Shown here one piece after another: positions 9,379-18,213 of a stretch of 64,000 nt of DNA. The DNA is from Pseudolabrys sp. GTDB lineage: Bacteria; Pseudomonadota; Alphaproteobacteria; Rhizobiales; Xanthobacteraceae. The DNA is taken from assembly GCA_026125895.1 (NCBI GenBank), contig JAHCKG010000007.1, positions 96,853-160,852 of the forward strand. Direction: 5' to 3'. Below the pieces are notes generated by a model. That model searched no databases. It saw only the letters and a list, made by a program, of their open reading frames with translations, and was not told where the DNA came from. The first letter of the stretch is position 1. The number at the start of each line of letters is the position of its first letter. A program made the translations under genes and the position numbers.

Positions 9379-11550
9379 TCAAGGTTCTTCATCCCTCTTT
9401 CGACCAATTGATTTTACCCGCGTGATGGTTCGCACGTCTAGCAAACCGACGCCAGTCGGAACTGCCACGAGGGCACCAATGAATAGCCAGAAGGTTCGCT
9501 GGTAGAACATATCGGCAGGCAACCCCATAACCGTCATCACAGTAAGCAACAAGACAATCGTTAACGACACCCGATCCGTGCGGGCAGTCGAGATTTCCCG
9601 TTTCAATACATAGGCCACTGGGAACAAAAAAACTACGAAACCAATCAGCCCCGTCTCTGCAAGCAGCCAAACAAAACTCGAATGAATCACAAGAGGCTGC
9701 CCTTCGAAAGACAGGTGACCTTCGTTTCGAAAAGCTCCAAGTCCCGCGCCAAATATGGGATTTTCGAAAAAGAGGTACGCCCCCCCCTGTATCGTTAGCA
9801 TTCGCTCTGAAAGGTTACGCGGATCGATCACAAGCTGCGAAATGACGGTTGCCTCACCGAGCAGCCTAAAAAACGAAAAAGCGAAGACAATACAAATAAG
9901 CGCCCCAAGCGAGAACGCCCATCCGTGACGAGCTCGAACCAACAGAGGCACTATGGCCAAAACGCAAAAAGCAATCAAACCGGAGCGCGAAAACGTCAGC
10001 ACAAGTGCCGTCGCTGCGATAGCAGCCGCGACAGCGAACACGCGGTCGCGATAGAGACGCAAGCCCATCAAAAGTGCCATTGCTATGAGAATCTGGAAAG
10101 CAAACGCGTTTCTGTTCTGGGCCATGCCTTGAAGTGCATTAGGCGCAATAAATTCGATGCTTAACTTGTGAAATGAGCTAAAACCAACAAGAAAAACTTC
10201 GATTGCGGCTACCCCCCCGAGCGCAGCTATGTATGCCTTAGCTAAGATGTTTGGCCCCGAATTTGGCAGCTCTCTCACGATGAGCGCGCCAGTGGCAGCA
10301 TATGCCATGAGCACAAACCATCCCAAATAGCGATTAGTTAGCGCCCAAGCCGTGAGTCCAAACCGGTCGGCACCAACGACGAGAGATATTGTCAGCACGA
10401 CAACAGCCGTTAGCGCCGCGGCCACAACATGGCGATAACGCCAGCGCGCACGTACTTTCAACGACGCTCGCTGAGTTAGAAAAAGGGCGCCCCCCAAGAG
10501 AGCCACGGGGTCGGCCAAGTTCACGTTAATGAAATTTTCTTTAACCGGCAGGTGCACGTTAAACAGCGCAGCGACAGCGGTCAAAATCGGCACCGCAACA
10601 AAAAGCATTCCGGGCTGCGGCCAATAATTTGTAGAAGGTCGAAGCGATTGATGTTGATCGCGGAACATGAGGAACGGCAGTGTCGCGGCAGCGCCTACTG
10701 CTGCCACGATCATAGAGCTCAACCCAATCAAAACGGCTACCACGAGGGCTTTGGCCGACGTAAGACCCACAGCGCCTAAAGCCGCAACAGCACTCAACTC
10801 TCGTATTCCCCATCCTGCTAAGCTGATGGGAACGCTGGCCGCGAACATGACGATCAGCGCCGCCGCAAGAATTGAGAATACAGGCAACTCAGGCGAGAGC
10901 GATTTTGCTGCAATAATGTAGGCGGCAACCATCGGAATTTGCACCCCTAGCGACAACACTAGAGACACAGCCCACAGCCGCGCCGTTCGAATATTCAGTT
11001 TGGGCAAAATCAATGGAGTCGCGCCGCTTAGCCAGGTGCCGACGCAAAGTGCTAGGATACCTACGACAGCAAGCTTGAGCAGCGCGTCAGCTCCAGCATC
11101 CCGATTGAAATATATATGTCCGAATATGATAAATGCACCACCCCCAGCACCTACCAGCGAAATCATTGCCGCAGTTATTCGCTCATTCGCAGTCACAAGA
11201 ACCGCGCTAGAAATCGAGCTGCCGAGACGGGACATCAGAGCGCCTCTGGCCATCAGCTGGCCGGCAATTTGGAAGAATATCGCTCCCGCTACATTTCCGG
11301 CACTGACGATCGCGAGGGATTCTAGCGCGCCAAATGACGCTCCGAAATAATTGGAAATCACCCTGAAACGAAGCGCGGCTAACAGGAGGTTCAGAGCCAA
11401 CGCGAAAGCCACTGCCAATAAGACGGAGGGAGACAAAGCGCTGAGAGCGGACCATATTCCCTCATCTGCCGAATGCCATCCGAGATATAACGCCCCGGCC
11501 AGAACGACCGTTGAGAGAATAACCCGAATTATTGTACTTCGACGCAGCAT
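9379..11550 (-). CDS. Fusion of LPG-synthase-type flippase domain and O-antigen ligase (WaaL/Wzy-like) domain
   Basis: A 723-residue multi-spanning membrane protein. Residues about 1-300 resemble the lysylphosphatidylglycerol synthase transmembrane (UPF0104) family, with its hallmark SLAGWGIRELSAVAAL near 240. Residues about 320-700 are an O-antigen ligase/polymerase domain with TFSRSGLIAF, NPIFGAGLGAF, the periplasmic-loop HSSFVWLLAETG and a terminal hydrophobic pair. It probably attaches or polymerises polysaccharide at the inner-membrane periplasmic face. The ATG at 11550 is chosen; an upstream TTG at 11562 is possible. The coding strand has a G8 run (9780-9787) and a G7 run (10212-10218). 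Two-domain assignment is by motif only. Confidence 0.82.
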   Translation of the reverse strand: MLRRSTIIRVILSTVVLAGALYLGWHSADEGIWSALSALSPSVLLAVAFALALNLLLAALRFRVISNYFGASFGALESLAIVSAGNVAGAIFFQIAGQLMARGALMSRLGSSISSAVLVTANERITAAMISLVGAGGGAFIIFGHIYFNRDAGADALLKLAVVGILALCVGTWLSGATPLILPKLNIRTARLWAVSLVLSLGVQIPMVAAYIIAAKSLSPELPVFSILAAALIVMFAASVPISLAGWGIRELSAVAALGAVGLTSAKALVVAVLIGLSSMIVAAVGAAATLPFLMFRDQHQSLRPSTNYWPQPGMLFVAVPILTAVAALFNVHLPVKENFINVNLADPVALLGGALFLTQRASLKVRARWRYRHVVAAALTAVVVLTISLVVGADRFGLTAWALTNRYLGWFVLMAYAATGALIVRELPNSGPNILAKAYIAALGGVAAIEVFLVGFSSFHKLSIEFIAPNALQGMAQNRNAFAFQILIAMALLMGLRLYRDRVFAVAAAIAATALVLTFSRSGLIAFCVLAIVPLLVRARHGWAFSLGALICIVFAFSFFRLLGEATVISQLVIDPRNLSERMLTIQGGAYLFFENPIFGAGLGAFRNEGHLSFEGQPLVIHSSFVWLLAETGLIGFVVFLFPVAYVLKREISTARTDRVSLTIVLLLTVMTVMGLPADMFYQRTFWLFIGALVAVPTGVGLLDVRTITRVKSIGRKRDEEP

Positions 11551-11860
11551 GTGATCGGCCAACTTGAGCTAAAAGAAGCAAGCTTCCATCCTTTCGCCGA
11601 AGCAAGGATAAATCAATACTTGTACTTGGCGCATCTTGCAGCGTGGAATAGCTTCCTGGTCGCCGGAATAGGAGCAACAACGAAACGGAATTTTCGCCTC
11701 TGAGAGGGCCGAACGGGGCGCGGCTGTCTACAATTTACCGCGTCTGTTACCGGCAGGCCGGGCTTGCGCTCGCAATTCTTACGGCGGTGGCGACCCAGAC
11801 CTTGCCTGCCGGCGGGAAAAATGCGACCAGACAAACTGCCTGTTTTGTCGCGGAACCGAT
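11551..11860. other. Divergent intergenic region between the ligase fusion and gmhA
   Basis: About 310 bases between two divergently read genes, presumably holding both promoters. No convincing gene, terminator or repeat was recognised. Confidence 0.4.
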
Positions 11861-12454
11861 ATGCCATTTGACGCATTGGCCTTTTATCGAGCGGAGTTAA
11901 ATTCCCACCGGGCAGTGGCTGGGGCGACCCAAGAGTCGTTAGTGCAGCCGTTTGCCGAGCTTCTCGCCGCCTGTATAGCTTCCATCAAAGGCAACGGGAA
12001 GCTGATGTTTTTCGGCAATGGAGGGAGCGCGGCTGACGCTCAGCACCTCGCCGCCGAATTGACGATTCGCTATAAGACAGAACGTCCGGCGATCGCAGCT
12101 ATCGCGCTGACCACTGACACGTCAATGCTAACCGCTTGCGGGAATGATCTCGGTTTCGATCATATATTTGAGCGCCAGGTAGAAGCTCTCGGTCGTCCCG
12201 GTGATGTTGCGTTCGGCCTTTCTACTTCCGGTTCCAGCCGGAACGTTTTGTTGGCGCTTAAGAAAGCAAAATCGATGGGTATCGTCACCGCGGCTTTCAG
12301 CGGCAAAGGGGGCGGCCAGTTGCCAGGGCTCGCAGAGCATTTGCTGGTGGTCCCGTCCGATGTCACCGCGCGCATTCAAGAGATGCATATCACATTGGGT
12401 CACATTCTCTGCGCCGCTATCGAAATCGAGCTGGGTTTTGCAGAACACAGGTGA
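11861..12454 (+). CDS. gmhA: Phosphoheptose isomerase GmhA (SIS domain)
   Basis: A 197-residue SIS-domain isomerase converting sedoheptulose-7-phosphate to D-glycero-manno-heptose-7-phosphate, the first step to ADP-heptose or GDP-heptose. FGNGGSAADAQH (residues 51-62), STSGSSRN and the C-terminal QEMHITLGH, containing the catalytic histidine, are all present, as is the conserved glutamate in LAAEL. It stands alone facing the convergent glycosyltransferase-like gene at 12589. The other heptose genes (hldE/hddA, gmhB) are not in the window. The location supports a role in cell-surface heptose. Confidence 0.92.
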   Translation: MPFDALAFYRAELNSHRAVAGATQESLVQPFAELLAACIASIKGNGKLMFFGNGGSAADAQHLAAELTIRYKTERPAIAAIALTTDTSMLTACGNDLGFDHIFERQVEALGRPGDVAFGLSTSGSSRNVLLALKKAKSMGIVTAAFSGKGGGQLPGLAEHLLVVPSDVTARIQEMHITLGHILCAAIEIELGFAEHR

Positions 12455-12588
12455 TCGCGCTATTTGATGCAAGGGTCTCCGGCACCTTGATCGTCAAGTG
12501 CTTATCACTTACCAGCCTAACCCGCACAGAATAGCACCTTCGTCCGCCGATCGAGCATCGCACTCTAAAAGCCGAATGAAAGTCTTCG

Positions 12589-13794
12589 TTAGGCGCCAAA
12601 TAGAGATGCTACTTGTTTTACCCGGTGCTGGTAAGTATGGCCCGCAATAATGTGATTATAAGCTTTTGCGGTCATGGCGTCTCGGTAATCTCGGTCGCGA
12701 AAGCGAAGCAATACGTCGTCGATGTTCGAAAAGTCTTCGGCTAGAGCAATATAATGCGTGTCGGCTTCCAATATATCGTTGAAGCGACCACGGAACATAA
12801 TTTGACAAGTGTGCGTGCCGATCGCGTCAAAGTGCCGCGAGCTGATGCATTTCCCATGCGTTGCTGATCTGGGACGGCCGGCGAAGAACCGCTCATAGAT
12901 GTCTTCGTACGGGACGCGCTCGCTCAATAGGGCCTCATGGCGGACTAAGCCCGCGGCGAGAAGCTTACGCAATGCTGCGCGTATCCACCAGGGCAGTTTG
13001 TGTCCAAGAGTACGGAGACGCGAGTCGTTGGCGATGACAATGCCACCGGCATGCCCACGGACAAAATCTCGAATTGCATTCACCGTGGCGTCGTCGCGCT
13101 CGATATACCAACTTCCCGCTTCGGTTGAGACAGTTCCTTTACAGCCGTTTAGGAATCTGGCCCAGCCGTCTCTGTCCAATCGTTGGTCGGATATATCCGT
13201 GTTGAGACCGAAAAACGAGCCGTTCTGGACAAAGTAATCGCTGATGCGATTGCGATCCGCGTCCCCGAGATGTGGCAGATAACGGACAACACGCGAACCT
13301 ATATCGATCGCTCGCACGTCTGACGTTGTGGTACTCAGGTAGATCTTATGATTGAGTGCATGTGGAATTGCCACAACGCCCCGAGAGGCGAGATCTCCGA
13401 AGAGAAATTCGCCGGATTCTCGAAGCAGCTGCGTGGCGATCCATTCCGGTCGAATATTGGCAAAGGTTGCTCTCTTAGCGGCAATCGGCGAACCTGGAAG
13501 GTTAACTTCGTTGCCTACGAAGGTCAGAAGAGGGCTCCGGCGTTCAGCGAGAATGGGTGCGTAACGGTCGACATAAACAGTAGTGTCGCCGTTTGTGGAA
13601 TGTAGCAGGACTACACCATCGCTAGCCGCCAGTTTCAGCCGAAGATCATGCTCTCTTGCTGGTTTGACAATGTTAAAAAACTGCAATTCGAAACTTGAAG
13701 ATCCCCTGAAGGCATCGAGCCAGTCGTCGTAGTACGACAGCCGGTCTGTGTAGTCGGCGTAAACGAGCAGAAGTCGGAAGCGGCCGTCAGGCAT
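12589..13794 (-). CDS. Glycosyltransferase-like protein (CgeB / Glyco_trans_1_2-like)
   Basis: A 401-residue protein without transmembrane segments. Its C-terminal half carries SSRHFDAIGTHTCQIMF and THYIALAEDFSNIDDVLLRFRD, the signature of GT-B-fold CgeB-like glycosyltransferases with a final nucleotide-binding domain. The same signatures occur in the N-terminal half of the 936-residue protein at 34869-37679 (for example ISPRHFEAIAAGAVQILF and THYFELAEDYSNLDEAV), so the two share a paralogous domain. GGAAGGG precedes the ATG. Donor and acceptor are unknown. It is the last gene of the leftward polysaccharide run, 32 bases beyond the dehydrogenase gene. Confidence 0.7.
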   Translation of the reverse strand: MPDGRFRLLLVYADYTDRLSYYDDWLDAFRGSSSFELQFFNIVKPAREHDLRLKLAASDGVVLLHSTNGDTTVYVDRYAPILAERRSPLLTFVGNEVNLPGSPIAAKRATFANIRPEWIATQLLRESGEFLFGDLASRGVVAIPHALNHKIYLSTTTSDVRAIDIGSRVVRYLPHLGDADRNRISDYFVQNGSFFGLNTDISDQRLDRDGWARFLNGCKGTVSTEAGSWYIERDDATVNAIRDFVRGHAGGIVIANDSRLRTLGHKLPWWIRAALRKLLAAGLVRHEALLSERVPYEDIYERFFAGRPRSATHGKCISSRHFDAIGTHTCQIMFRGRFNDILEADTHYIALAEDFSNIDDVLLRFRDRDYRDAMTAKAYNHIIAGHTYQHRVKQVASLFGA

Positions 13795-13826
13795 GTTTCT
13801 GCCCTTCCGATTGCTTTAAGTAGCCA

Positions 13827-15113
13827 TCAGAGTCGCCAGAGATCGATGCCGGCCGGCCGCGTCACGCGGTCCAGCTTTGACTTCACGTCGAGAACCGCGC
13901 CCTCGCCGCCTTTGAGTAGACGCTGAAGTAGCGGCCAACCTTCGTCGCAATATTCGCGATGCGCCACAGCAAAGACTACTGCATCGGCTGGCAGGAGATC
14001 AGCCGCGGCCGTCAGAGACACGCCATATTCGTGACGGACCTCGTCGGCCGACGCCATTGGATCATGAACCTGATAGCGCACCCCGAAGCGTTCGAGCTCC
14101 CGAAGGATATCTATCACCTTGGAATTCCTGATATCCGGTACATTCTCTTTGAAAGTCATTCCTAACACAGTGACCAATCGCGACGGTGAGTTGCGCCGCG
14201 TTATCATTCGAACGCATTCTTGCGCTATGCGCCTCCCTACATCATCATTGATCCGCCGGCCTGCGAGGATAATGGCCGGATGATATCCCGCTCTCTCAGC
14301 GCGGTGTGTTAAGTAGTACGGATCCACACCAATACAATGACCGCCGACAAGGCCGGGCTGATAATTTAGGAAATTCCATTTCGTGGCAGCAGCAGCAAGC
14401 ACGTCTGCAGTATCGATTCCAAGTACGTGGAATATAGCTGAAAGCTCATTTATAAAGGCAATGTTCAGGTCACGTTGACTGTTCTCGATAACCTTAGCCG
14501 CTTCAGCCACTCTGATTGACGGCGCGCAATGAATGCCAGCCGTGATTACCGAGCCATATACGTTAGCTACGATCTCCAAAGCTTCCGTCGTCTGCGCCGA
14601 GACAATCTTTGTAATGGTTTCGAAACGGCGTTGTTTGTCGCCAGGATTTATCCGCTCAGGAGAATAGCCCACCAGAAAGTCTTTCCCAGCCTTGAGATTC
14701 GACGCCTTCTCAAGAACCGGTATACAGTCTTCTTCCACTGCCCCGGGATAGACCGTCGACTCATAAACGACAATATGACCAGGCTTGAGGATACTGCCGA
14801 CCGTACGCGAAGCCGAAAGCATGGCCGTAAGGTCGGGGCGATGCGCGTCATCGACCGGGGTTGGCACGGTCACAATATGAAAATCAGCCGCGGCTAGGTC
14901 TGTTGGATCGCTACTAAAAGAGAGAGATGGAAGCCTCAGCTCGTGCGACTCAACCTCCAAGGTACGGTCGATGCCCGCTCGCAATTCGCCAATACGCCCC
15001 GGATCAATATCAAAACCTACAACCGGCGCGCCGCTCCGCGCAAATGCGACCGCCGCCGGCAGACCGACATATCCAAGGCCGATAATGGATATCTTACGGG
15101 CGTGGCCGACCAA
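13827..15113 (-). CDS. tviB: UDP-HexNAc 6-dehydrogenase, TviB/WbpO type
   Basis: A 428-residue NAD-dependent nucleotide-sugar dehydrogenase. It has the Rossmann motif IGLGYVGLP at residues 11-19, the middle-domain helix with KVIENSQRDLNIAF, and the catalytic cysteine in GGHCIGVDPYYL (Cys260), which is the TviB/WbpO form. Members oxidise UDP-GlcNAc or UDP-GalNAc to the uronic acid. With the WbpB/E/D genes nearby it can supply UDP-GlcNAcA for a 2,3-diamino uronic acid. The start is a TTG at 15113 with AGGAGG 5 nt upstream. It ends the enzyme run downstream of wecB with a 20-base gap. Confidence 0.9.
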   Translation of the reverse strand: MVGHARKISIIGLGYVGLPAAVAFARSGAPVVGFDIDPGRIGELRAGIDRTLEVESHELRLPSLSFSSDPTDLAAADFHIVTVPTPVDDAHRPDLTAMLSASRTVGSILKPGHIVVYESTVYPGAVEEDCIPVLEKASNLKAGKDFLVGYSPERINPGDKQRRFETITKIVSAQTTEALEIVANVYGSVITAGIHCAPSIRVAEAAKVIENSQRDLNIAFINELSAIFHVLGIDTADVLAAAATKWNFLNYQPGLVGGHCIGVDPYYLTHRAERAGYHPAIILAGRRINDDVGRRIAQECVRMITRRNSPSRLVTVLGMTFKENVPDIRNSKVIDILRELERFGVRYQVHDPMASADEVRHEYGVSLTAAADLLPADAVVFAVAHREYCDEGWPLLQRLLKGGEGAVLDVKSKLDRVTRPAGIDLWRL

Positions 15114-15133
15114 ATTATCCTCCTACTTCCATA

Positions 15134-16171
15134 TCAAAGCTGCGCCGCCAGAATATCTACCATCTTATCGGCCGCATGTCCGTCGCCATAAGCATCAATG
15201 AGCTTACGCTCGCGATAGTCCGGTCCGTTCCACAGCCGGTTCCAGCCGGCCTCGACTGTCTCTACCCATTCAGTCGCGTCGCGCAAGGTGACGCACGGCT
15301 TTCGATGGAAATATGCCTCCTTCTGCAAGCCCCCTGAATCCGTCAGGACATTGCGGCAATTGCTTAGCAATGCGGTCATGTCGAGATATCCGACGGGATC
15401 AATTGTGCGAAAACCAGAAAGGTCGACGCCAAATCGCGCCGCTGCCTGCCGCGTCCGTGGATGGAGGGGAAGAACCACTGGAAGTTCGCGCGAAGCGACG
15501 TTAAGATAGTTGACAACGCGAGCTAGCGCCGCCGGATCGTCGGTGTTCTCGGCGCGATGAATGGTGGCAAGGCTAAAGCACTCTGCTTTCAAGCCGAGCC
15601 GAGCCAAAATGCTCGAGTGAGCACGGGCGCGGTCACTCATCATAAGGGTCGTGTCGTACATAACGTCACCGACGTTGTGCACCCCATTAATTACACCTTC
15701 GTTCTTCAGATTAGCGACCGCAATTTCGGTTGGACAGAACAGCCAGCGACTGACTTTGTCCGCAAGGATACGGTTAGTTTCTTCGGGCATCTGCTTGAAC
15801 GAGCGCAGGCCCGCTTCGACATGAGCTATCGGGATATAAAGCTTGGCAGCTACAATAGCGCCTGCCAGTGTCGAATTGGTATCGCCGTATATCAAGACCG
15901 CTGCTGGCTTGATAGACAAGACAAGCGCCTCAAGAGCCATCATCATTCGGCCAGTCATTTCGCCATGACCACCCCCATGGACACCAAGATGATGGTGAGG
16001 CTTGTCTAACCCAAGCTCGTCGAAAAATACCTCCGACATGGTTCGATCAAAGTGCTGACCGGTGTGAACGACAACTTCTTTCAAATCGGAACGAGCGCGC
16101 AAAGCGCGACTGACCGGCGCCGCTTTAATAAATTGCGGCCGTGCCCCTACAATGGATAAAATAGTCTTCAT
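15134..16171 (-). CDS. wecB: Non-hydrolysing UDP-GlcNAc 2-epimerase family protein (WecB/WbpI)
   Basis: A 345-residue GT-B-fold epimerase. It has GARPQFIKAAPV at residues 8-19, GDTNSTLAGA, HVEAGLRSF and EETNRILAD, all diagnostic of non-hydrolysing UDP-N-acetylglucosamine 2-epimerases. The family includes WecB (UDP-GlcNAc to UDP-ManNAc) and WbpI (UDP-GlcNAc3NAcA to UDP-ManNAc3NAcA). Because WbpB, WbpE and WbpD homologues are encoded in the same run, WbpI activity is at least as likely as WecB activity. Sequence by eye cannot separate them. It lies 9 bases after the SDR gene upstream. Confidence 0.9.
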   Translation of the reverse strand: MKTILSIVGARPQFIKAAPVSRALRARSDLKEVVVHTGQHFDRTMSEVFFDELGLDKPHHHLGVHGGGHGEMTGRMMMALEALVLSIKPAAVLIYGDTNSTLAGAIVAAKLYIPIAHVEAGLRSFKQMPEETNRILADKVSRWLFCPTEIAVANLKNEGVINGVHNVGDVMYDTTLMMSDRARAHSSILARLGLKAECFSLATIHRAENTDDPAALARVVNYLNVASRELPVVLPLHPRTRQAAARFGVDLSGFRTIDPVGYLDMTALLSNCRNVLTDSGGLQKEAYFHRKPCVTLRDATEWVETVEAGWNRLWNGPDYRERKLIDAYGDGHAADKMVDILAAQL

Positions 16172-16180
16172 GTCCGACAG

Positions 16181-17266
16181 CTATACGTATTTTCTGACCT
16201 CTGGCAAACGCTCGGCATGACGCGCGATGGCGCTCTTAATCAGATCGAGATTTGCTCGAGTCCAAGCGACCGTTTCTTTAAGGCCAGTGTGGAGAGGAGT
16301 AACAGCAACGAATCCTATCGTCTCGCGCGATTTTGTCGGATCGCCAAACCGACGGCCAGAATTGTCCCAATCGCGTGGCGCGACAATGTCAGGTGGATTT
16401 TCGTTCCCAGTTAAGTTGTTCACCGCGGATGCGAGATCGCGAATGCGCGTCTCACGGCCGCTACCAAGGTTGTAGGCCTCCCCTGCAGAGCCGTAGGCAG
16501 CCACGCGCATCAACCCTTCAACTAAGTCGTCGACAAAAATAAAGTCGCGACCGTCGAGGCCACCATTAATTAGCGGCAATGCCTCGCCGTGGAGGGCCTT
16601 GAAAATAAAGGTAGGCGTAACGTTTCGCCACACCGTGTGCGGGGTGCCGCGCCAACGGCCAGCGCCCAGAATTTCGCGCGGCCCGTAAACGTTTTGAAAT
16701 CGCGCTTTCACGAAGGGCATTTTATAGCGCCGAAAATAGTAATTTCCGTACATCTCGCCGACGATCTTCGAGATGGAATATGGGCTGTCGTGAAAAAGCT
16801 CGACGTTCGCATCTTCCGAGGTCGCCGCCGGTTCGTCACGCGTCTTTTTCGCAACGGCGCACCCGGCTGCCGCATATACTACCTTCGTTAGTGACTTGAA
16901 ATCTTTTAAACGCTCGAAAAGCTTCAAAGAGGTAATCGTATTATTGTCGTGATCGGCGATCGGATCGGCAATGGAGGACTGGTTGCCGTGGTAGCAAGCG
17001 AGATGGAATGCGAAGTCGAGGTCGCGCGGCAGACTGCGCAACACTTCGCTTTCTGTGATGGAAGCCTCAATGAATTTTACGTTTTGGTTATCGGGAATGG
17101 AGCGGCGGTCACTCGACAATAAGTTGTCGACTACGACAATTTGTTCCGGGTGGTCGTTCAACAATCTCCGTACGAGATTGGAACCCACGAAGCCGGCTCC
17201 GCCAACTACGAGAATGCGCGCACCACTAAAGTTTGGAAGAGTTTTCTTCGCCGCATCGTCGATCAT
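16181..17266 (-). CDS. NAD-dependent epimerase/dehydratase (extended SDR) 1
   Basis: A 361-residue extended short-chain dehydrogenase with GGAGFVGSNL near the N-terminus and the catalytic YSISK. These enzymes epimerise or dehydrate nucleotide sugars. The frame runs on upstream to 17338, but the ATG at 17266 overlaps the previous gene's TGA as ATGA, a classic coupled start, so I use it. It is the last of three tandem epimerase genes. The trio recalls WbmF/WbmG/WbmH in Bordetella O-antigen loci, proposed to act on diamino uronic acids; that parallel is from memory. The exact sugar is unknown. Confidence 0.87.
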   Translation of the reverse strand: MIDDAAKKTLPNFSGARILVVGGAGFVGSNLVRRLLNDHPEQIVVVDNLLSSDRRSIPDNQNVKFIEASITESEVLRSLPRDLDFAFHLACYHGNQSSIADPIADHDNNTITSLKLFERLKDFKSLTKVVYAAAGCAVAKKTRDEPAATSEDANVELFHDSPYSISKIVGEMYGNYYFRRYKMPFVKARFQNVYGPREILGAGRWRGTPHTVWRNVTPTFIFKALHGEALPLINGGLDGRDFIFVDDLVEGLMRVAAYGSAGEAYNLGSGRETRIRDLASAVNNLTGNENPPDIVAPRDWDNSGRRFGDPTKSRETIGFVAVTPLHTGLKETVAWTRANLDLIKSAIARHAERLPEVRKYV

Positions 17267-18213
17267 GATTGCGATCCAAGACTTACTTGCGGCTTCAAAT
17301 GCGAACGAATCCCAGATACACCATGAGCATCGTACCATCTCACCATGTCGGCAATGGCTTCTTCAAACGAAATGACTGCCTGCCAGCCGAAGGCTTTCTT
17401 TGTTTCCGATGGATCTAACACTACATTTTCGACGTCGTCTTCGCTCACCGGGCGAATATCGAGCGGAGCCGGCACCGATACCCCTAAGGTGCGGGCAATG
17501 GCGACTAGGACTTCCTCAATGGAGTGCCCGCGACCGGGCCCTAAATTGAAAATCCCGACAGGAGCTGAAGGCCGCAGAGCCAAATCCATAAAGCTTAGAA
17601 AATCCGACATGGCAAGGAAATCGCGCACCGCGGTTGTGCAAAAGACACTCTTCCCCGCTTTTAGTCGCTGGTAAAATGTAGGAATGGCACCGATTGTTAA
17701 ACGCGGACCGATCACGCTAGCCAGCCGAATTGAAATGAATGGCAAGCCACTCGCGGCTATGTAGGCCTCGCCGGCAGTCTTCGAAATGCCGTAACTCGCT
17801 ACCGGATTGCAAGGGTGATCGACGGGAATAGGCAGCTTCTGCGGTGGGCCGTAACATAGCGACGTCTGAAAATTGACAAAGCGCTCGACGTTCATCACCC
17901 GCGACGCTTCGATGAGGTTAATTGCACCGATAATATTCGTCGCAACATCACCTCTTAAGTCATTCGGATCTTGGTAGGCAGCGGCGGAGTGCACGACATG
18001 AGTTGGTGCAAAATCTGAAAATACCCTTTCCACCAAAGCCCGGTCGGCTACATTCCCCTCGACCACTTGCAGTGCGGGCGCGTCAGACTGCAGGGCTTCG
18101 CGAGCACCAGTCGCAAAATCATCGATGGCAAGAACATCGTGACCTTGCGGCAACCAGTGTTCGATCAAGTTCGAGCCGAGGCAGCCGGCACCGCCAGTGA
18201 TAAGAATACGCAT
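17263..18213 (-). CDS. NAD-dependent epimerase/dehydratase (extended SDR) 2
   Basis: A 316-residue extended SDR with ITGGAGCLGSNL at the N-terminus and YGISK as catalytic Tyr/Lys. It is clearly paralogous to the next gene upstream: both contain VLAID-FATG, VVH-AA, FQT-LCYG and SVIGPR/NVIGPR at matching places. The ATG at 18213 overlaps the upstream stop as TGATG. A TTG three bases earlier is the only alternative. Translationally coupled to both neighbours, it must work with them on the same nucleotide sugar or its derivative. Confidence 0.88.
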   Translation of the reverse strand: MRILITGGAGCLGSNLIEHWLPQGHDVLAIDDFATGAREALQSDAPALQVVEGNVADRALVERVFSDFAPTHVVHSAAAYQDPNDLRGDVATNIIGAINLIEASRVMNVERFVNFQTSLCYGPPQKLPIPVDHPCNPVASYGISKTAGEAYIAASGLPFISIRLASVIGPRLTIGAIPTFYQRLKAGKSVFCTTAVRDFLAMSDFLSFMDLALRPSAPVGIFNLGPGRGHSIEEVLVAIARTLGVSVPAPLDIRPVSEDDVENVVLDPSETKKAFGWQAVISFEEAIADMVRWYDAHGVSGIRSHLKPQVSLGSQS

